A stretch of DNA of 64,000 nucleotides from Bacillus yapensis (GTDB taxonomy: Bacteria > Bacillota > Bacilli > Bacillales > Cytobacillaceae). The notes beneath the pieces are model-generated. The model ran no database searches. It saw nothing but the letters and a program-made list of their open reading frames with translations, and was not told where the DNA came from. The first letter of the stretch is position 1. Every line of letters begins with the position of its first letter. Both the position numbers and the translations under genes were made by a program. This document shows, in pieces, positions 18,320 through 27,250 of this stretch. The stretch lies in the NCBI RefSeq assembly GCF_005280205.1, contig NZ_SUND01000001.1, positions 248,001 to 312,000 on the forward strand, in the 5' to 3' direction.

Positions 18320-19348
18320 TCATCGCTGACCAGAAAGTTCTTCTCTATCGTCCGCTAATGGCACTTGTTCAGCCCACTTATGTTTAATCATTAACTTATA
18401 TCCATCTTTCAATATATCTGCGAGTTCCATCGAAAGTCTCGAAAAATGTATCCCTAAATCATATCGTTGGCATGTAGCGACCGCAGTTCCATACAAACCT
18501 AGCTGAGTAGAACTTATGATCATTTTATGATACATGATAAGACGATCTGAAAAAGGAGAAATCGTGGAATTCGTTATTTCGGCATCTTCCGATCTTGGGG
18601 AAGGTAATCGGTCATTAGACAATAATGTTTCTAAAATTTCAACGTGCTTTCCCATCATCTTAACCCAACGCCACAAGAGGTCCCTAACTTCTTGTGATTT
18701 AGCCCCCTGAGCGAATGCCATACATAATGCTTTGTCCAACTGGGCCTTTTTCAAATTCCAGAAAATATCGCTGATTTCAATACAGTTCAGCGGCCTTTCT
18801 CCCCCTAGAATACCTTGGATAAAGCTCTCGTTTTGAACAAATTCGTAGTGATTAGGTGGATTAATAAATGGTGGCCTAGATACAATTCCTTTCTCTAACA
18901 TGAGATCGGTCGCTAGGTTAAAAAGTTCCATCGTTTCATTTTGATTTTGAACGAAATAATCACGAATATCCCGACGTGTATTCGTAGATAAGGCAGCAGC
19001 ATATCCAGCTAGCCCGTGAATACTTGCAATTTGCGTGTAGATCAAACAAAATTCATCGGAGAATAATCGGGGAGCGGCTAAATTAACATCTTCCTCTGTG
19101 AAGCCATGAGGAATAGGAAATTTTTCTTTCTTATAATATTCCTTGATCTTGGCCACATGTCCCACTGCTAAAGTTAATGCATATTCTAATATCGGGCGAA
19201 TTGATTTGTCTTCAACAATTTTCAGCATGTATGTATAAACACATATAGCCATCGTATCATTTTGAAACTGGGTCCAGAGATTTGCAATCTCTGGTGCTGT
19301 AAGTCTTACGTTATGGGGGATTTCGTCCTCGTGCCTAAAATCATTCAC
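18320..19348 (-). CDS. DUF3231 family protein
   Basis: A protein of about 342 residues with two tandem helical (ferritin-like) domains, the layout of DUF3231. This family is widespread in spore-forming Bacilli. Repeated features are 'LTAPEIANLWTQFQNDTMAIC' in the first half and 'ISDIFWNLKKAQLDKALCM' in the second. The start is taken at GTG 19348 because AAAGGA lies 9 nt upstream and the remaining length fits the family. A frame to 19450 also exists but adds an unrelated N-terminus. The function is unknown. Confidence 0.72.
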   Translation of the reverse strand: MNDFRHEDEIPHNVRLTAPEIANLWTQFQNDTMAICVYTYMLKIVEDKSIRPILEYALTLAVGHVAKIKEYYKKEKFPIPHGFTEEDVNLAAPRLFSDEFCLIYTQIASIHGLAGYAAALSTNTRRDIRDYFVQNQNETMELFNLATDLMLEKGIVSRPPFINPPNHYEFVQNESFIQGILGGERPLNCIEISDIFWNLKKAQLDKALCMAFAQGAKSQEVRDLLWRWVKMMGKHVEILETLLSNDRLPSPRSEDAEITNSTISPFSDRLIMYHKMIISSTQLGLYGTAVATCQRYDLGIHFSRLSMELADILKDGYKLMIKHKWAEQVPLADDREELSGQR

Positions 19349-19491
19349 TAGTTTCAATCCTTTCAAATAGTAACAGTTATACTCCAAAGAATTATCATTA
19401 CCAATATTTTTCCAATACGCAACAGAAATATGTACACAAGAAAAAAGCACTTAAGTGTGCTTTAACCAGTTTGTTTATGCAAAATATTAAA

Positions 19492-19521
19492 AAAACACCA
19501 AATGTACGCATCTGGTGTTTT
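19492..19521 (-). terminator. terminator of the carboxypeptidase gene
   Basis: The stem AAAACACCA / TGGTGTTTT with an inner ATG/CAT extension is followed on the minus strand by seven T residues. Confidence 0.88.
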
Positions 19522-19551
19522 GAAAAAATATTTAGGTACGTTTATCCGAAA

Positions 19552-20754
19552 TCAAAACCTTCTCGCACGAATTCGACTCATTCGAAATCTCAGGAACAAA
19601 ATAATTCCCAGTACCGTAATAGCAGAAACCAGCGTAAAACCGTTTAAATTTACTAAAGGATCCTTTTCTTCAACCGCGGCAGCTTTTACTTCTTTTTCCG
19701 TTTTTATTTCAGTTATGTCCAATCCACTCGGTGGATATAAAAGAATCTCTTCCTTATTTTGATTCACTATTTTTAAGAGACCATCACTTGTGATTTTCTC
19801 TTTAAACTCTTCATTTTGTGCAATCGGAAATGCGAATATATCTTTCGTAACATAGCTTCGTTCTTTCGTTTTGTATTCATTTCCTTTTGGAATAGAGACC
19901 ATATGGAAATTGGCGAATACATAATCAAGAAGTGTTCTCGTGTCTTTGTAGATAACTTTTTGTGTTGGTCCTTTTAAGACAACAGCTATAACAGACAAGT
20001 CCCCTCTTTTAGCAGTCGTAATTAAAGTCTGTTGGGATTGTTGAACATATCCATTTTTCCCTCCCGTAACACCTTCATACGGTTGCTCTTTCAACATCTT
20101 ATGATGAGTAATCAGAGTAGTATCCCAGGTTTCCCCGTCCCATTTTAATTCTACCGTTCCAAAGATCTCACGAAAGATATCGTTTTTCATCGCATACTGC
20201 GTAAGTAAAGCCAAATCTCTCGCTGTGGTATTATGCTCAGGATCAAATAAACCGTGTGGATTCACAAAATTTGTGTTCTCCAGTCCGATTTCTTTTAAAT
20301 AACCGTTTAAATGAGTCGCGAATGCTTCCACGGACCCATGTAAATGCTCCGCTATTGCAACTCCAGCATCGTTCCCAGAATTAATAAGTAATCCTTGGAT
20401 TAACTTTTTTAGCGGAACCTGCTCACCAGCCTCCAAATACACTCTAGTACCATCGACATTTCTAGCATTTTCGCTAACCGTCACAATATCATCTAATTTC
20501 CCATTCTCGATGGCATATATAGCGGTAGCTACCTTTGTTAAGCTGGCAGGATACATGATTTGATCCGCGTTCTTTTCATATAAAACCCTACCACTACCTT
20601 CTTCTATTAAAATGGCTGATTCACTTGTAATTTCAGGAGCTACATCTAATTCAGTAGCCACAGCTTTATTATTCAAAAATATATTTATAAACAAAGTCAT
20701 TATTAAAAACATGAAAGAGATCTTTTTAAAACCATCCATTTTCAAATTATTCAT
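19552..20754 (-). CDS. D-alanyl-D-alanine carboxypeptidase (S11, PBP5-like)
   Basis: A 400-residue low-molecular-mass penicillin-binding protein that trims the terminal D-Ala from peptidoglycan stem peptides. Residues 1-34 are a signal peptide. The active-site motifs are S71-L-T-K74 and S126-G-N128. The third motif reads K233-N-G instead of the usual KTG. A C-terminal membrane helix with a basic end (about 378-400) anchors it. It resembles DacF-type proteins. The gene is monocistronic and runs away from the ECF sigma gene. Confidence 0.87.
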   Translation of the reverse strand: MNNLKMDGFKKISFMFLIMTLFINIFLNNKAVATELDVAPEITSESAILIEEGSGRVLYEKNADQIMYPASLTKVATAIYAIENGKLDDIVTVSENARNVDGTRVYLEAGEQVPLKKLIQGLLINSGNDAGVAIAEHLHGSVEAFATHLNGYLKEIGLENTNFVNPHGLFDPEHNTTARDLALLTQYAMKNDIFREIFGTVELKWDGETWDTTLITHHKMLKEQPYEGVTGGKNGYVQQSQQTLITTAKRGDLSVIAVVLKGPTQKVIYKDTRTLLDYVFANFHMVSIPKGNEYKTKERSYVTKDIFAFPIAQNEEFKEKITSDGLLKIVNQNKEEILLYPPSGLDITEIKTEKEVKAAAVEEKDPLVNLNGFTLVSAITVLGIILFLRFRMSRIRARRF

Positions 20755-20903
20755 CAGTCCAATACCCCGAGTTCATAAATTTGTACTGAACTATTTTAAC
20801 ATAAAAATGTTAAGAACATATTACAAGCATCACACTTGTCTCTCCCAGTTAAAGGAAAGTGTATGTAATAATATAATTATTGCAAATTATTTTATTACAG
20901 TAT

Positions 20904-20930
20904 GGAACGGAACTAACCCTAACACTGTCT
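20904..20930 (+). promoter_or_regulatory. possible ECF-type promoter before the sigma factor gene
   Basis: GGAAC at 20904-20908 and TGTC at 20926-20929 are separated by 17 bp, which resembles the GGAAC...CGTC promoters used by ECF sigma factors. Autoregulation would be expected. A second GGAAC follows at once (20909-20913), so the match is not unique. Confidence 0.35.
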
Positions 20931-20996
20931 AATGAGTAGATAATCGTCAAGGTCAAATATAGAGCATCAATACAAATTGAAGGGGGTGCACATTAT

Positions 20997-21542
20997 ATGT
21001 CTATTCTTAAATTCTTTCAGAGAAGTTCAGATTTAGAAGAGCATTCATTTGAATCACTTATTAAGAACGAACAGGAAAAACTTTATAAAATTGCCTATTC
21101 ATACGTGAAAAATGAACAGGATGCATTGGACATTTTACAGGACACCATCATAAAAGGATTTAAATCCTTTGAAAAATTAAAGGATATGAATTATTTTTCA
21201 ACATGGATAACACGTATTCTCATAAATACGGCTATTGACCATTTGAGAAAAGCAAAGGATGTCATTACGCTAGAACCGGATTGGTTTGACCCTAGACGAA
21301 ATGAAGAAAACACGACCGTTATGACCATGGATCTAGACCTCGTTTTTGAAAAATTAAAACCGCAGCAAAAAACACTGTTACTCTTAAGGTTTTATTATGG
21401 TTATTCCATAAATGAAATGGCTGAAATACTTGGCATTCCAGAAGGAACAATTAAATCCCAATTGCATCGTACTCTTCAATTATTGAGGGCAAAACTTGAA
21501 AATGGAGGCGAAACTTATGGACAAACTTCAACGAGAGATTAA
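20997..21542 (+). CDS. ECF-type RNA polymerase sigma factor
   Basis: A 181-residue sigma-70 family protein. Region 2 is about residues 20-85 ('LYKIAYSYVKNEQDALDILQDT', 'FSTWITRILINTAIDHLRK') and region 4 about 115-170 ('LLLLRFYYGYSINEMAEILGIPEGTIKSQLHRT'). The start ATG follows GAAGGGGG. It overlaps by 26 bp the next gene, which encodes a membrane protein of anti-sigma layout, so the pair probably forms a sigma/anti-sigma switch responding to a cell-envelope signal. Confidence 0.9.
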   Translation: MSILKFFQRSSDLEEHSFESLIKNEQEKLYKIAYSYVKNEQDALDILQDTIIKGFKSFEKLKDMNYFSTWITRILINTAIDHLRKAKDVITLEPDWFDPRRNEENTTVMTMDLDLVFEKLKPQQKTLLLLRFYYGYSINEMAEILGIPEGTIKSQLHRTLQLLRAKLENGGETYGQTSTRD

Positions 21543-22923
21543 AAGTATGGTAGACCATGTAACCGTACCAACAAAAAAAGTTAATGATACTGTACAGGCA
21601 GCGATACTGTCTGCAAATAAGAGTAAAAATCGTTCTTTTAATATTAAACATAACATCATCGTAGGAATTGCATCTGTTTTCGTTATAGCAATTGGAGCAT
21701 TATTATTTTCTTCTTACTCTCCAGAGTTTGGCATTGATGGTAATAGAACCTTAGTTACTCCTACTCCTGAGAAATCTGCTACAAAACCAAATCATGCGGC
21801 TATCCCCTACTCAGATAGTATCTTTTTTAATAAAGGGGATGAAGGTTTAAAAAGAATGGCACTTGAAGAAAAGACTCAAAATATATCACTAGCATCTGAA
21901 GACAAGGGGATTAAAGTCATTTTAGAAGAGGGATATATTGATAACCAGCGCATGGCTATTTCACTTCGTTTAGATCCGATTAACTTAAATGAAACTGAAG
22001 AAGTATCAAACATTTTAATGGAATTACTTGTTGACGGAGAATCTAAAGGCACCCATGGTTTTGGCGGTGGTCTGGAAATGAAAGAATTAGTCGACGAAGG
22101 AGGTATCTTGCAATTCACTGATTTAGGAAATCTACCTTCTCAACCTAAAATAGAAATCAATATACAATCAATTAATGAGATTGAAGGAAATTGGTCTTTT
22201 TCCTTTGATATGCCAAAAGAAGAAGAGGATATTCAGGAATCTGACATAGCTGAAAAAACAGACAAGACAGGAAATAGACTCTCAATAAATGAAGCTCATT
22301 TGACTCCTTCACTTTTAAAACTAAATACGACAACCTCCATAAAGCTTGAAGAAAATATGCCTGAAAATAGTTTTCTTTCTACTTCTTGCGTGGCTATTGG
22401 ACCAGATGGAGTTGTGTACTTTAGTGGGCCTTCGAGATCGTATAGCAATGATGCAAATGCCCATAAGCCCATTGTTTCTGAGAAAACCATAAATGAATCC
22501 CTTGAAATACCTAGAGGAAACGACCTTTATTCTTTTAAAATAGTCCCGTATATCGTTACATTCAATGGAGCTGAACCAACTAGTGATGGGAACGGATTTA
22601 ATTGGGATGAAATTACCTCTCCTTTCCAAGAAGGAGAAATTCTTGAGGCTTCTCCCAAAATTAAAGTGGAAAAAATCATATATGATACTAATAAAACTGT
22701 TGTCAATTATAAAATGGATTTAGACCCATCATTACCTAGAGTTCCGACAATAATAAACCATGAAACTGTGGAATTATTTGAGGCAATTTCTTTTAAAAAA
22801 CAAGACAATCTTATTGAAGTAACCTATCCAAAAGTGGAAAACCCAGAATCCTTAGAACTTTTTATGTACGATGCTACTTATAAGGTGTTTTCAGATTTAG
22901 CAATTGAGTTTGATTTAAGATAG
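21517..22923 (+). CDS. DUF4179 membrane protein, likely anti-sigma factor
   Basis: A 468-residue protein whose first about 40 residues are cytoplasmic. One membrane helix follows (around 'IIVGIASVFVIAIGALLF') and then a large extracytoplasmic domain. This matches DUF4179 proteins encoded next to ECF sigma factors. The N-terminal segment would hold the sigma factor. The ATG at 21517 is chosen because GGAGG lies 8 nt upstream, inside the sigma gene. Translational coupling is likely. Confidence 0.78.
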   Translation: MDKLQREIKSMVDHVTVPTKKVNDTVQAAILSANKSKNRSFNIKHNIIVGIASVFVIAIGALLFSSYSPEFGIDGNRTLVTPTPEKSATKPNHAAIPYSDSIFFNKGDEGLKRMALEEKTQNISLASEDKGIKVILEEGYIDNQRMAISLRLDPINLNETEEVSNILMELLVDGESKGTHGFGGGLEMKELVDEGGILQFTDLGNLPSQPKIEINIQSINEIEGNWSFSFDMPKEEEDIQESDIAEKTDKTGNRLSINEAHLTPSLLKLNTTTSIKLEENMPENSFLSTSCVAIGPDGVVYFSGPSRSYSNDANAHKPIVSEKTINESLEIPRGNDLYSFKIVPYIVTFNGAEPTSDGNGFNWDEITSPFQEGEILEASPKIKVEKIIYDTNKTVVNYKMDLDPSLPRVPTIINHETVELFEAISFKKQDNLIEVTYPKVENPESLELFMYDATYKVFSDLAIEFDLR

Positions 22924-22931
22924 AAATGGAG

Positions 22932-22976
22932 AAACGGCTTTAGCTCTATATTTTATAGGGCTAATGCCGTTTTTTC
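22932..22976 (+). terminator. terminator of the sigma/DUF4179 operon
   Basis: A long stem (AAACGGC / GCCGTTT plus an inner TAGCTCTATA / TATAGGGCTA arm) is followed by TTTTTTC. Confidence 0.88.
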
Positions 22977-22991
22977 TTCATCGCTGTAAGT

Positions 22992-23178
22992 TCAAATGTT
23001 TTCATTTATAGACTTTATAACTTTCGCTGCCACTCCTGCAATAACCATATTTTCTGGAACATCCTTCGTGACAACTGCCCCGGCCGCCACAACAGAATTT
23101 TCCCCAATCGTCAGGTAAGGTAGGATTGTTGCGATTGAACCAATCCACACATTTTTACCAATTAACCATTGAGTGTAA
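22992..23178 (-). pseudogene. C-terminal remnant of a hexapeptide sugar O-acetyltransferase
   Basis: Translation of the minus strand gives [18 protein letters not shown], then [19 protein letters not shown] and an ending around VIKSINENI before a TGA at 22992-22994. These are left-handed beta-helix repeats of the Maa/LacA O-acetyltransferases. A TGA stop lies in frame just upstream and no start or N-terminal two thirds exist. It is a gene remnant of about 60 codons. Confidence 0.8.
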
Positions 23179-23209
23179 CATCAGTCTATCTATTTACTCT
23201 AATTCACGC

Positions 23210-23674
23210 CTAATCATGTTCATATTCGAATTCAAAACCGTCATCAATTTGGAGTTCAGGAAGCTGCTGGTCATTGTACACAATTTGCCCACCTAGGTGC
23301 CCGGTTAAAGATATAAGTCCTGCACCAATAAGTGAAAGTAATATTACAAGTATGCGCATACTCTTTTTATCTCTAAAAATCAGCTTAATTATGACAATAC
23401 TACTAAATACAATTAGTGTGGTTATCCCAAGAGTCTCATGAATCTCAATTATGTCTTTAACGTCTTCACCAAAATAGTCTTCTGCATAATCCTCATCTAA
23501 TTTCCCTGTTAAATATGTGGGAATCCCACCCACTATTCCTCCTAGAAAGAGATACGTTGCCATTTTCTCATAGAAAGTAGGTTTCCAAAATGCAATTATT
23601 TGTATGAATACTCCAAACAAAAATAATGCAATCGGAAAATGTACAAGTAGTGGATGAATAGGAAAAGTTATCAA
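23210..23674 (-). CDS. DUF2231 membrane protein
   Basis: A 154-residue protein with four hydrophobic segments, beginning IHPLLVHFPIALFLFG, the typical opening of DUF2231 proteins (HPLLVHFPIAL), which carry conserved histidines near the membrane surface. A second conserved-looking stretch is 'IHETLGITTLIVF'. The C-terminus is acidic. The start codon is TTG behind GGAGGAG. The function of the family is not established. Confidence 0.78.
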   Translation of the reverse strand: MITFPIHPLLVHFPIALFLFGVFIQIIAFWKPTFYEKMATYLFLGGIVGGIPTYLTGKLDEDYAEDYFGEDVKDIIEIHETLGITTLIVFSSIVIIKLIFRDKKSMRILVILLSLIGAGLISLTGHLGGQIVYNDQQLPELQIDDGFEFEYEHD

Positions 23675-24136
23675 TATATTCTCCTCCTTCGTGACCGATT
23701 AGTATTATCTAATCATATTCCCAAAAAGCAGGTATATACTTTATATATTCATTCCTTTTTAACAGAAGACCTTCCATCACGTATACTATTTCTTAGCTAA
23801 TAATTGTCTACACTCGTGGGGTGCATTTAGCAAACATACTTGATGTATATTTCCCTTCTTTATCTAAACAACTCCTTCATTGAAGAATATTTCTACAGTT
23901 GTAGGTTTATTAACTTATTTTAATTATTGTGAAATTTAGTGCTCCTGTTTCTCTTTTCTACAAATAACGAAATTAGTGTTGCTAATGGACCCAAGTAAAA
24001 TATCGATTCGTCATTGACATCTGTACAATGTAAGTTGTTGAAAATAAATTAAGGGTGCCAAAAAAGTCAATTGAACTTTCAGGACGCCCTTTATTTATTT
24101 GACGATTAATGTTTCGCCTCTATTCGATTTTAAGTA
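23675..24136. other. intergenic region of about 460 bp
   Basis: It should hold the DUF2231 promoter on its left side. On its right a hairpin at 24051-24081 (AAGGGTG...CGCCCTT with an inner AAAGT / ACTTT arm) ends the minus-strand gene that follows. I see no convincing gene or repeat in the rest. Confidence 0.5.
24051..24083 (-). terminator. terminator of the downstream small membrane-anchored protein gene
   Basis: A stem of AAGGGTGCC with GGACGCCCTT (one bulge, one wobble) and an inner arm. The loop side and the flank are T-rich on the minus strand. Confidence 0.65.
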
Positions 24137-24520
24137 CTAAATTTCTTGATATTGAAATATCCCTCTTACTTCTTCAGGAACAATTTTCACATCCTGAATT
24201 TCATATTTTTTATCCGGAGTTAAATTTAGTAGAACCATTTCTCCATTATCAAATGTTAACACTTCATAAGTATGAAAACTCGTGTTCTCACCCATTACCT
24301 TATTTATCTCTTCTAATGTTACGTTAGAGATATGAGCCTTACGTCCATCAGACATAAGCGATTTAGCGACTTCATAATTTTCCGCCCTTACCGCTTCCTT
24401 AAATGATAAACCTACATTAACAGGTCCTTTATCCTCTTTAGTCGTTTCTTGGTATACCATAAAACCTAAAACGAGATTTAATACGACCGACAACACGATT
24501 ATAGTGTTTTTGGTTTTCAT
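24137..24520 (-). CDS. membrane-anchored protein of unknown function, 127 aa
   Basis: The start ATG at 24520 has AAGGAG 6-7 nt upstream. Residues about 5-22 form a signal anchor and the rest is a small extracytoplasmic domain ('LSFKEAVRAENYEVAKSLM', 'YEVLTFDNGEMVLLNL'). The layout suggests a small alpha/beta domain like those of DUF4878-type proteins, but I cannot assign the family. The VanZ-family gene is 30 bp upstream on the same strand, so the two may be co-transcribed. Confidence 0.6.
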   Translation of the reverse strand: MKTKNTIIVLSVVLNLVLGFMVYQETTKEDKGPVNVGLSFKEAVRAENYEVAKSLMSDGRKAHISNVTLEEINKVMGENTSFHTYEVLTFDNGEMVLLNLTPDKKYEIQDVKIVPEEVRGIFQYQEI

Positions 24521-24550
24521 AGTTTCTCCTTTTCCCCACACAAGTATTTA

Positions 24551-25165
24551 CTATGTATTTAAGTCTCTAATCATGTTTATTTTCAATTTTTCACCAGCAC
24601 GCATAAAAACAATATAAACGAGAAACCCAATGGCGACTCCCAATACATTACAAATTACATCGTCAATATCTGTTATTCGTCCCCATCCACCAGCCAGAGT
24701 TTCTAATAACTGTAGTAACTCAATAGTTACGGAGAATACTAAGCCTAAAATGGTAATTCCTTTCAAGCTTTTAGCCTTATTCCACAGGAATGGTGCCAAA
24801 AACCCTAGCGGCATGAGCAACAGAATATTACCTCCCACGTTTCGAACGATAAGTGAAATCATAAAGATAATATCGCCGTCATATGCTGTTCCAATCTGAT
24901 TGAAGTCCTTGATTATACTTGCCAGTGGTACAAGATTTAGTGTACGTGAAAAATAGATGGATTCATCATTAAATCCTAAAGCTATTGGAAATAGCGTGAC
25001 GGAAACAACCATACTTATGTATATCACACTTAGAAATCTTAGGACCTCTTTTACCCACTCAACACGAATTTGCTTTTTATATTTTCTTCCTATTAAAATT
25101 CCGCGAATTAACAAATATCCTATAATTGCTAGATACACTATTAACCTACCATTTATGTAAATCAA
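24551..25165 (-). CDS. VanZ family protein
   Basis: A 204-residue membrane protein with five hydrophobic segments and the VanZ-family signature 'NVGGNILLLMPLGFLAPFLW' followed by 'SVTIELLQ' and 'RITDIDDVICNVLGVAIGF'. VanZ proteins are linked to low-level teicoplanin resistance, but most chromosomal members have no known role. The start codon is TTG with GGGGGAGG 8 nt upstream. Confidence 0.85.
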   Translation of the reverse strand: MIYINGRLIVYLAIIGYLLIRGILIGRKYKKQIRVEWVKEVLRFLSVIYISMVVSVTLFPIALGFNDESIYFSRTLNLVPLASIIKDFNQIGTAYDGDIIFMISLIVRNVGGNILLLMPLGFLAPFLWNKAKSLKGITILGLVFSVTIELLQLLETLAGGWGRITDIDDVICNVLGVAIGFLVYIVFMRAGEKLKINMIRDLNT

Positions 25166-25230
25166 TTTTAAAGCCTCCCCCTCAATTTCCTTTTTATGTA
25201 TAATTTCAACATACTATCGATAGGGGGAAT

Positions 25231-25662
25231 TCATTTGTAACTTAAATCTTTCTTCAAATAATAATGCGTAAACTCTCTACCCACATTATCGATACTTCCA
25301 TATACTTGATACCCATTTTTCTCATAGAATCCTAATGCTTGAAAACTTAAGGTATCTACTTTGATAAAATCACACTTTCTTTCTCTTGCAATCGTTTCTA
25401 TTTCTTTTAATAATTTGGTACCATAACCCTCTCTTCGAATATCTTCGTCGATCATAAACGTGTGAATCTCTAGCCAGTTCCAACAGATTTCACCTAATAT
25501 CCCACCACGAATCTCATCATTCTCACCCTTAATATAAAGGTTCACTGGCTCATATCTCCCTCTTAAATCCTCTGGAAAATGTGCTAAATTGAACTTGTAA
25601 AGCTCGTTATTGATATGATTCTTGTATTCATTATTATCTTCTCTTGTTATGTAAAAGCTCAT
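25231..25662 (-). CDS. GNAT family N-acetyltransferase
   Basis: A 143-residue acetyltransferase. 'IDEDIRREGYGTKLLKEIETIA' matches the acetyl-CoA binding motif (R-x-x-G-x-G) and 'VDTLSFQALGFYEKNGYQVYG' the C-terminal GNAT segment. The acceptor is unknown. It lies 15 bp after another acetyltransferase gene on the same strand, probably in one transcript. Confidence 0.82.
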   Translation of the reverse strand: MSFYITREDNNEYKNHINNELYKFNLAHFPEDLRGRYEPVNLYIKGENDEIRGGILGEICWNWLEIHTFMIDEDIRREGYGTKLLKEIETIARERKCDFIKVDTLSFQALGFYEKNGYQVYGSIDNVGREFTHYYLKKDLSYK

Positions 25663-25676
25663 AGTGTATATCCCCT

Positions 25677-26096
25677 TTATATGCTCCTATAATAAATAAT
25701 CTCAGGGTCGCCTTCGTCTAAATTATCGACATACCCACTTTGGATGAATCCGTTTTTCTTAAATACCTCATGCATCTGTTTATTTGATTGATTCGTAGAA
25801 GAAAAGATTTTCGTGGTAGGTGCGATGTTTATAAAATGCTGAATAAGTGACGTGGCATATCCTTTTCTTCTCTCTGATGGTTTAACAATAATCAACGAGA
25901 TAAAACTACAATCGAAGAAGTGGGTATCAAAAATCAAGTATCCCATAATCGCATTCTCATGTTTGACACCTATGCATCTAGCTTCATCAATTGCCTTTTT
26001 GATGTAATCATGCCTGCTATCGTTTCCTATCACTTCACTATCTATATTCACTACTTCTCCCAAATCATTTGATTGCAACATTACTAGTAATCTCAA
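25677..26096 (-). CDS. GNAT family N-acetyltransferase
   Basis: A 139-residue acetyltransferase with 'VKPSERRKGYATSLIQHFI' (acetyl-CoA loop) and 'MHEVFKKNGFIQSGYVDN'. It is unlike its downstream neighbour outside these motifs. The start is TTG behind AAGGAG (8 nt). It is the first of two tandem acetyltransferase genes. Confidence 0.8.
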   Translation of the reverse strand: MRLLVMLQSNDLGEVVNIDSEVIGNDSRHDYIKKAIDEARCIGVKHENAIMGYLIFDTHFFDCSFISLIIVKPSERRKGYATSLIQHFINIAPTTKIFSSTNQSNKQMHEVFKKNGFIQSGYVDNLDEGDPEIIYYRSI

Positions 26097-26142
26097 AACC
26101 TTATCTCCTTGGATTTATTTATTGAACTAGTTCAACAAGAAA

Positions 26143-26174
26143 AAGCTATTCTCCTGCTTGAAGAAGAATAGCTT
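26143..26174 (-). terminator. terminator of the VOC protein gene
   Basis: The 10-bp stem AAGCTATTCT / AGAATAGCTT is followed on the minus strand by TTTTTC. Confidence 0.85.
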
Positions 26175-26221
26175 CAAATTGTTTTAAAAAGATTCGTTAA
26201 TTAACTGACATAGTTTTTTCA

Positions 26222-27139
26222 CTACCCATTGTATGCTTCCTGTAACTTTGCAAGATCAAGTTTCTTCATTTTAAGAGTAGCCTGATTGACACGATTAATT
26301 TGCTCTGGTGTTCCGTTCCTCATCATTTCGTCCATTTGTTTCGGAACAATTTGCCATGACACACCAAATTGATCCTTTAGCCAACCGCATTGTTCGGCTT
26401 CAGGCACCGCCGACAACTTCTCCCAATAGGTATCAAGCTCTTCTTGGGAATCGCAATAGACCATAAATGAGATGGCTTCGTTGAAACTAAATCGATGTTC
26501 ATGTGCACTATCCATTGCAGTAAACCACTGATTCTCAAGCATGAATTCAGAAAACATAATGGTTCCTTCTTTATCAGGCGCCATTCCTTGAGGATAGCGA
26601 GCAATATGACCTAACTTTGCATTTTTAAAAACAGATGTGTAAAACTGAATGGCCTCTTCTGTTTTACCACATTTATCTCCAACAAACAGCAGTGACGGAA
26701 TGATTGCTGGCCGCTCTTCTCCTTCTGGATTCGTAAGGAATAACTGCCACGACAAACCATATTTGTCTTCAATCCAACCAAATTTTTCACTGAAAGGATA
26801 TTTATCAAGAGGCATCAATGCAGTGCCTCCTACCGACAATTTGTTCCAAACGTCACTTAATTTTTCACTCGCATCTTTATCTCGGGATGGATCAAAATTA
26901 ACCGTGAAAGACACCGAGGGATTAATTTTGAAGTACGGTCCTGCACTGATTGCCATGAATTCCTGTCCCCACAATTCAAACATAACTAAATCTGCGTCAC
27001 CTGATGGTGTGTCTTTGAGAGTTGTTATATTGGTAACTGATGATTCCGGGAATACAGAAGCATAAAACTCTGCCGCTTCAATTGCTTCCTTGTCATACCA
27101 CAAATTTGGAACGATTCTTTGAATAGGATTTGTCATCAT
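26222..27139 (-). CDS. VOC family protein with two PhnB-like domains
   Basis: A 305-residue protein made of two tandem glyoxalase/VOC domains (about 1-135 and 140-290), each starting with a pattern such as 'RIVPNLWYDKEAIEAAEFYASVFPES' and 'IPSLLFVGDKCGKTEEAIQFY'. PhnB-like proteins of this kind have no settled function. AGGGAG precedes two adjacent ATG codons, and either could be used. Confidence 0.82.
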   Translation of the reverse strand: MMTNPIQRIVPNLWYDKEAIEAAEFYASVFPESSVTNITTLKDTPSGDADLVMFELWGQEFMAISAGPYFKINPSVSFTVNFDPSRDKDASEKLSDVWNKLSVGGTALMPLDKYPFSEKFGWIEDKYGLSWQLFLTNPEGEERPAIIPSLLFVGDKCGKTEEAIQFYTSVFKNAKLGHIARYPQGMAPDKEGTIMFSEFMLENQWFTAMDSAHEHRFSFNEAISFMVYCDSQEELDTYWEKLSAVPEAEQCGWLKDQFGVSWQIVPKQMDEMMRNGTPEQINRVNQATLKMKKLDLAKLQEAYNG

Positions 27140-27250
27140 TTTTCTCCCTTACAAATGATATAGGTTGATTTTATGTATATTTCATAAAAGAGTGCCCTTA
27201 ATATAATAGACAGAATTTTAGGTAAATCTACACGTTAGTATAAAAATTCT

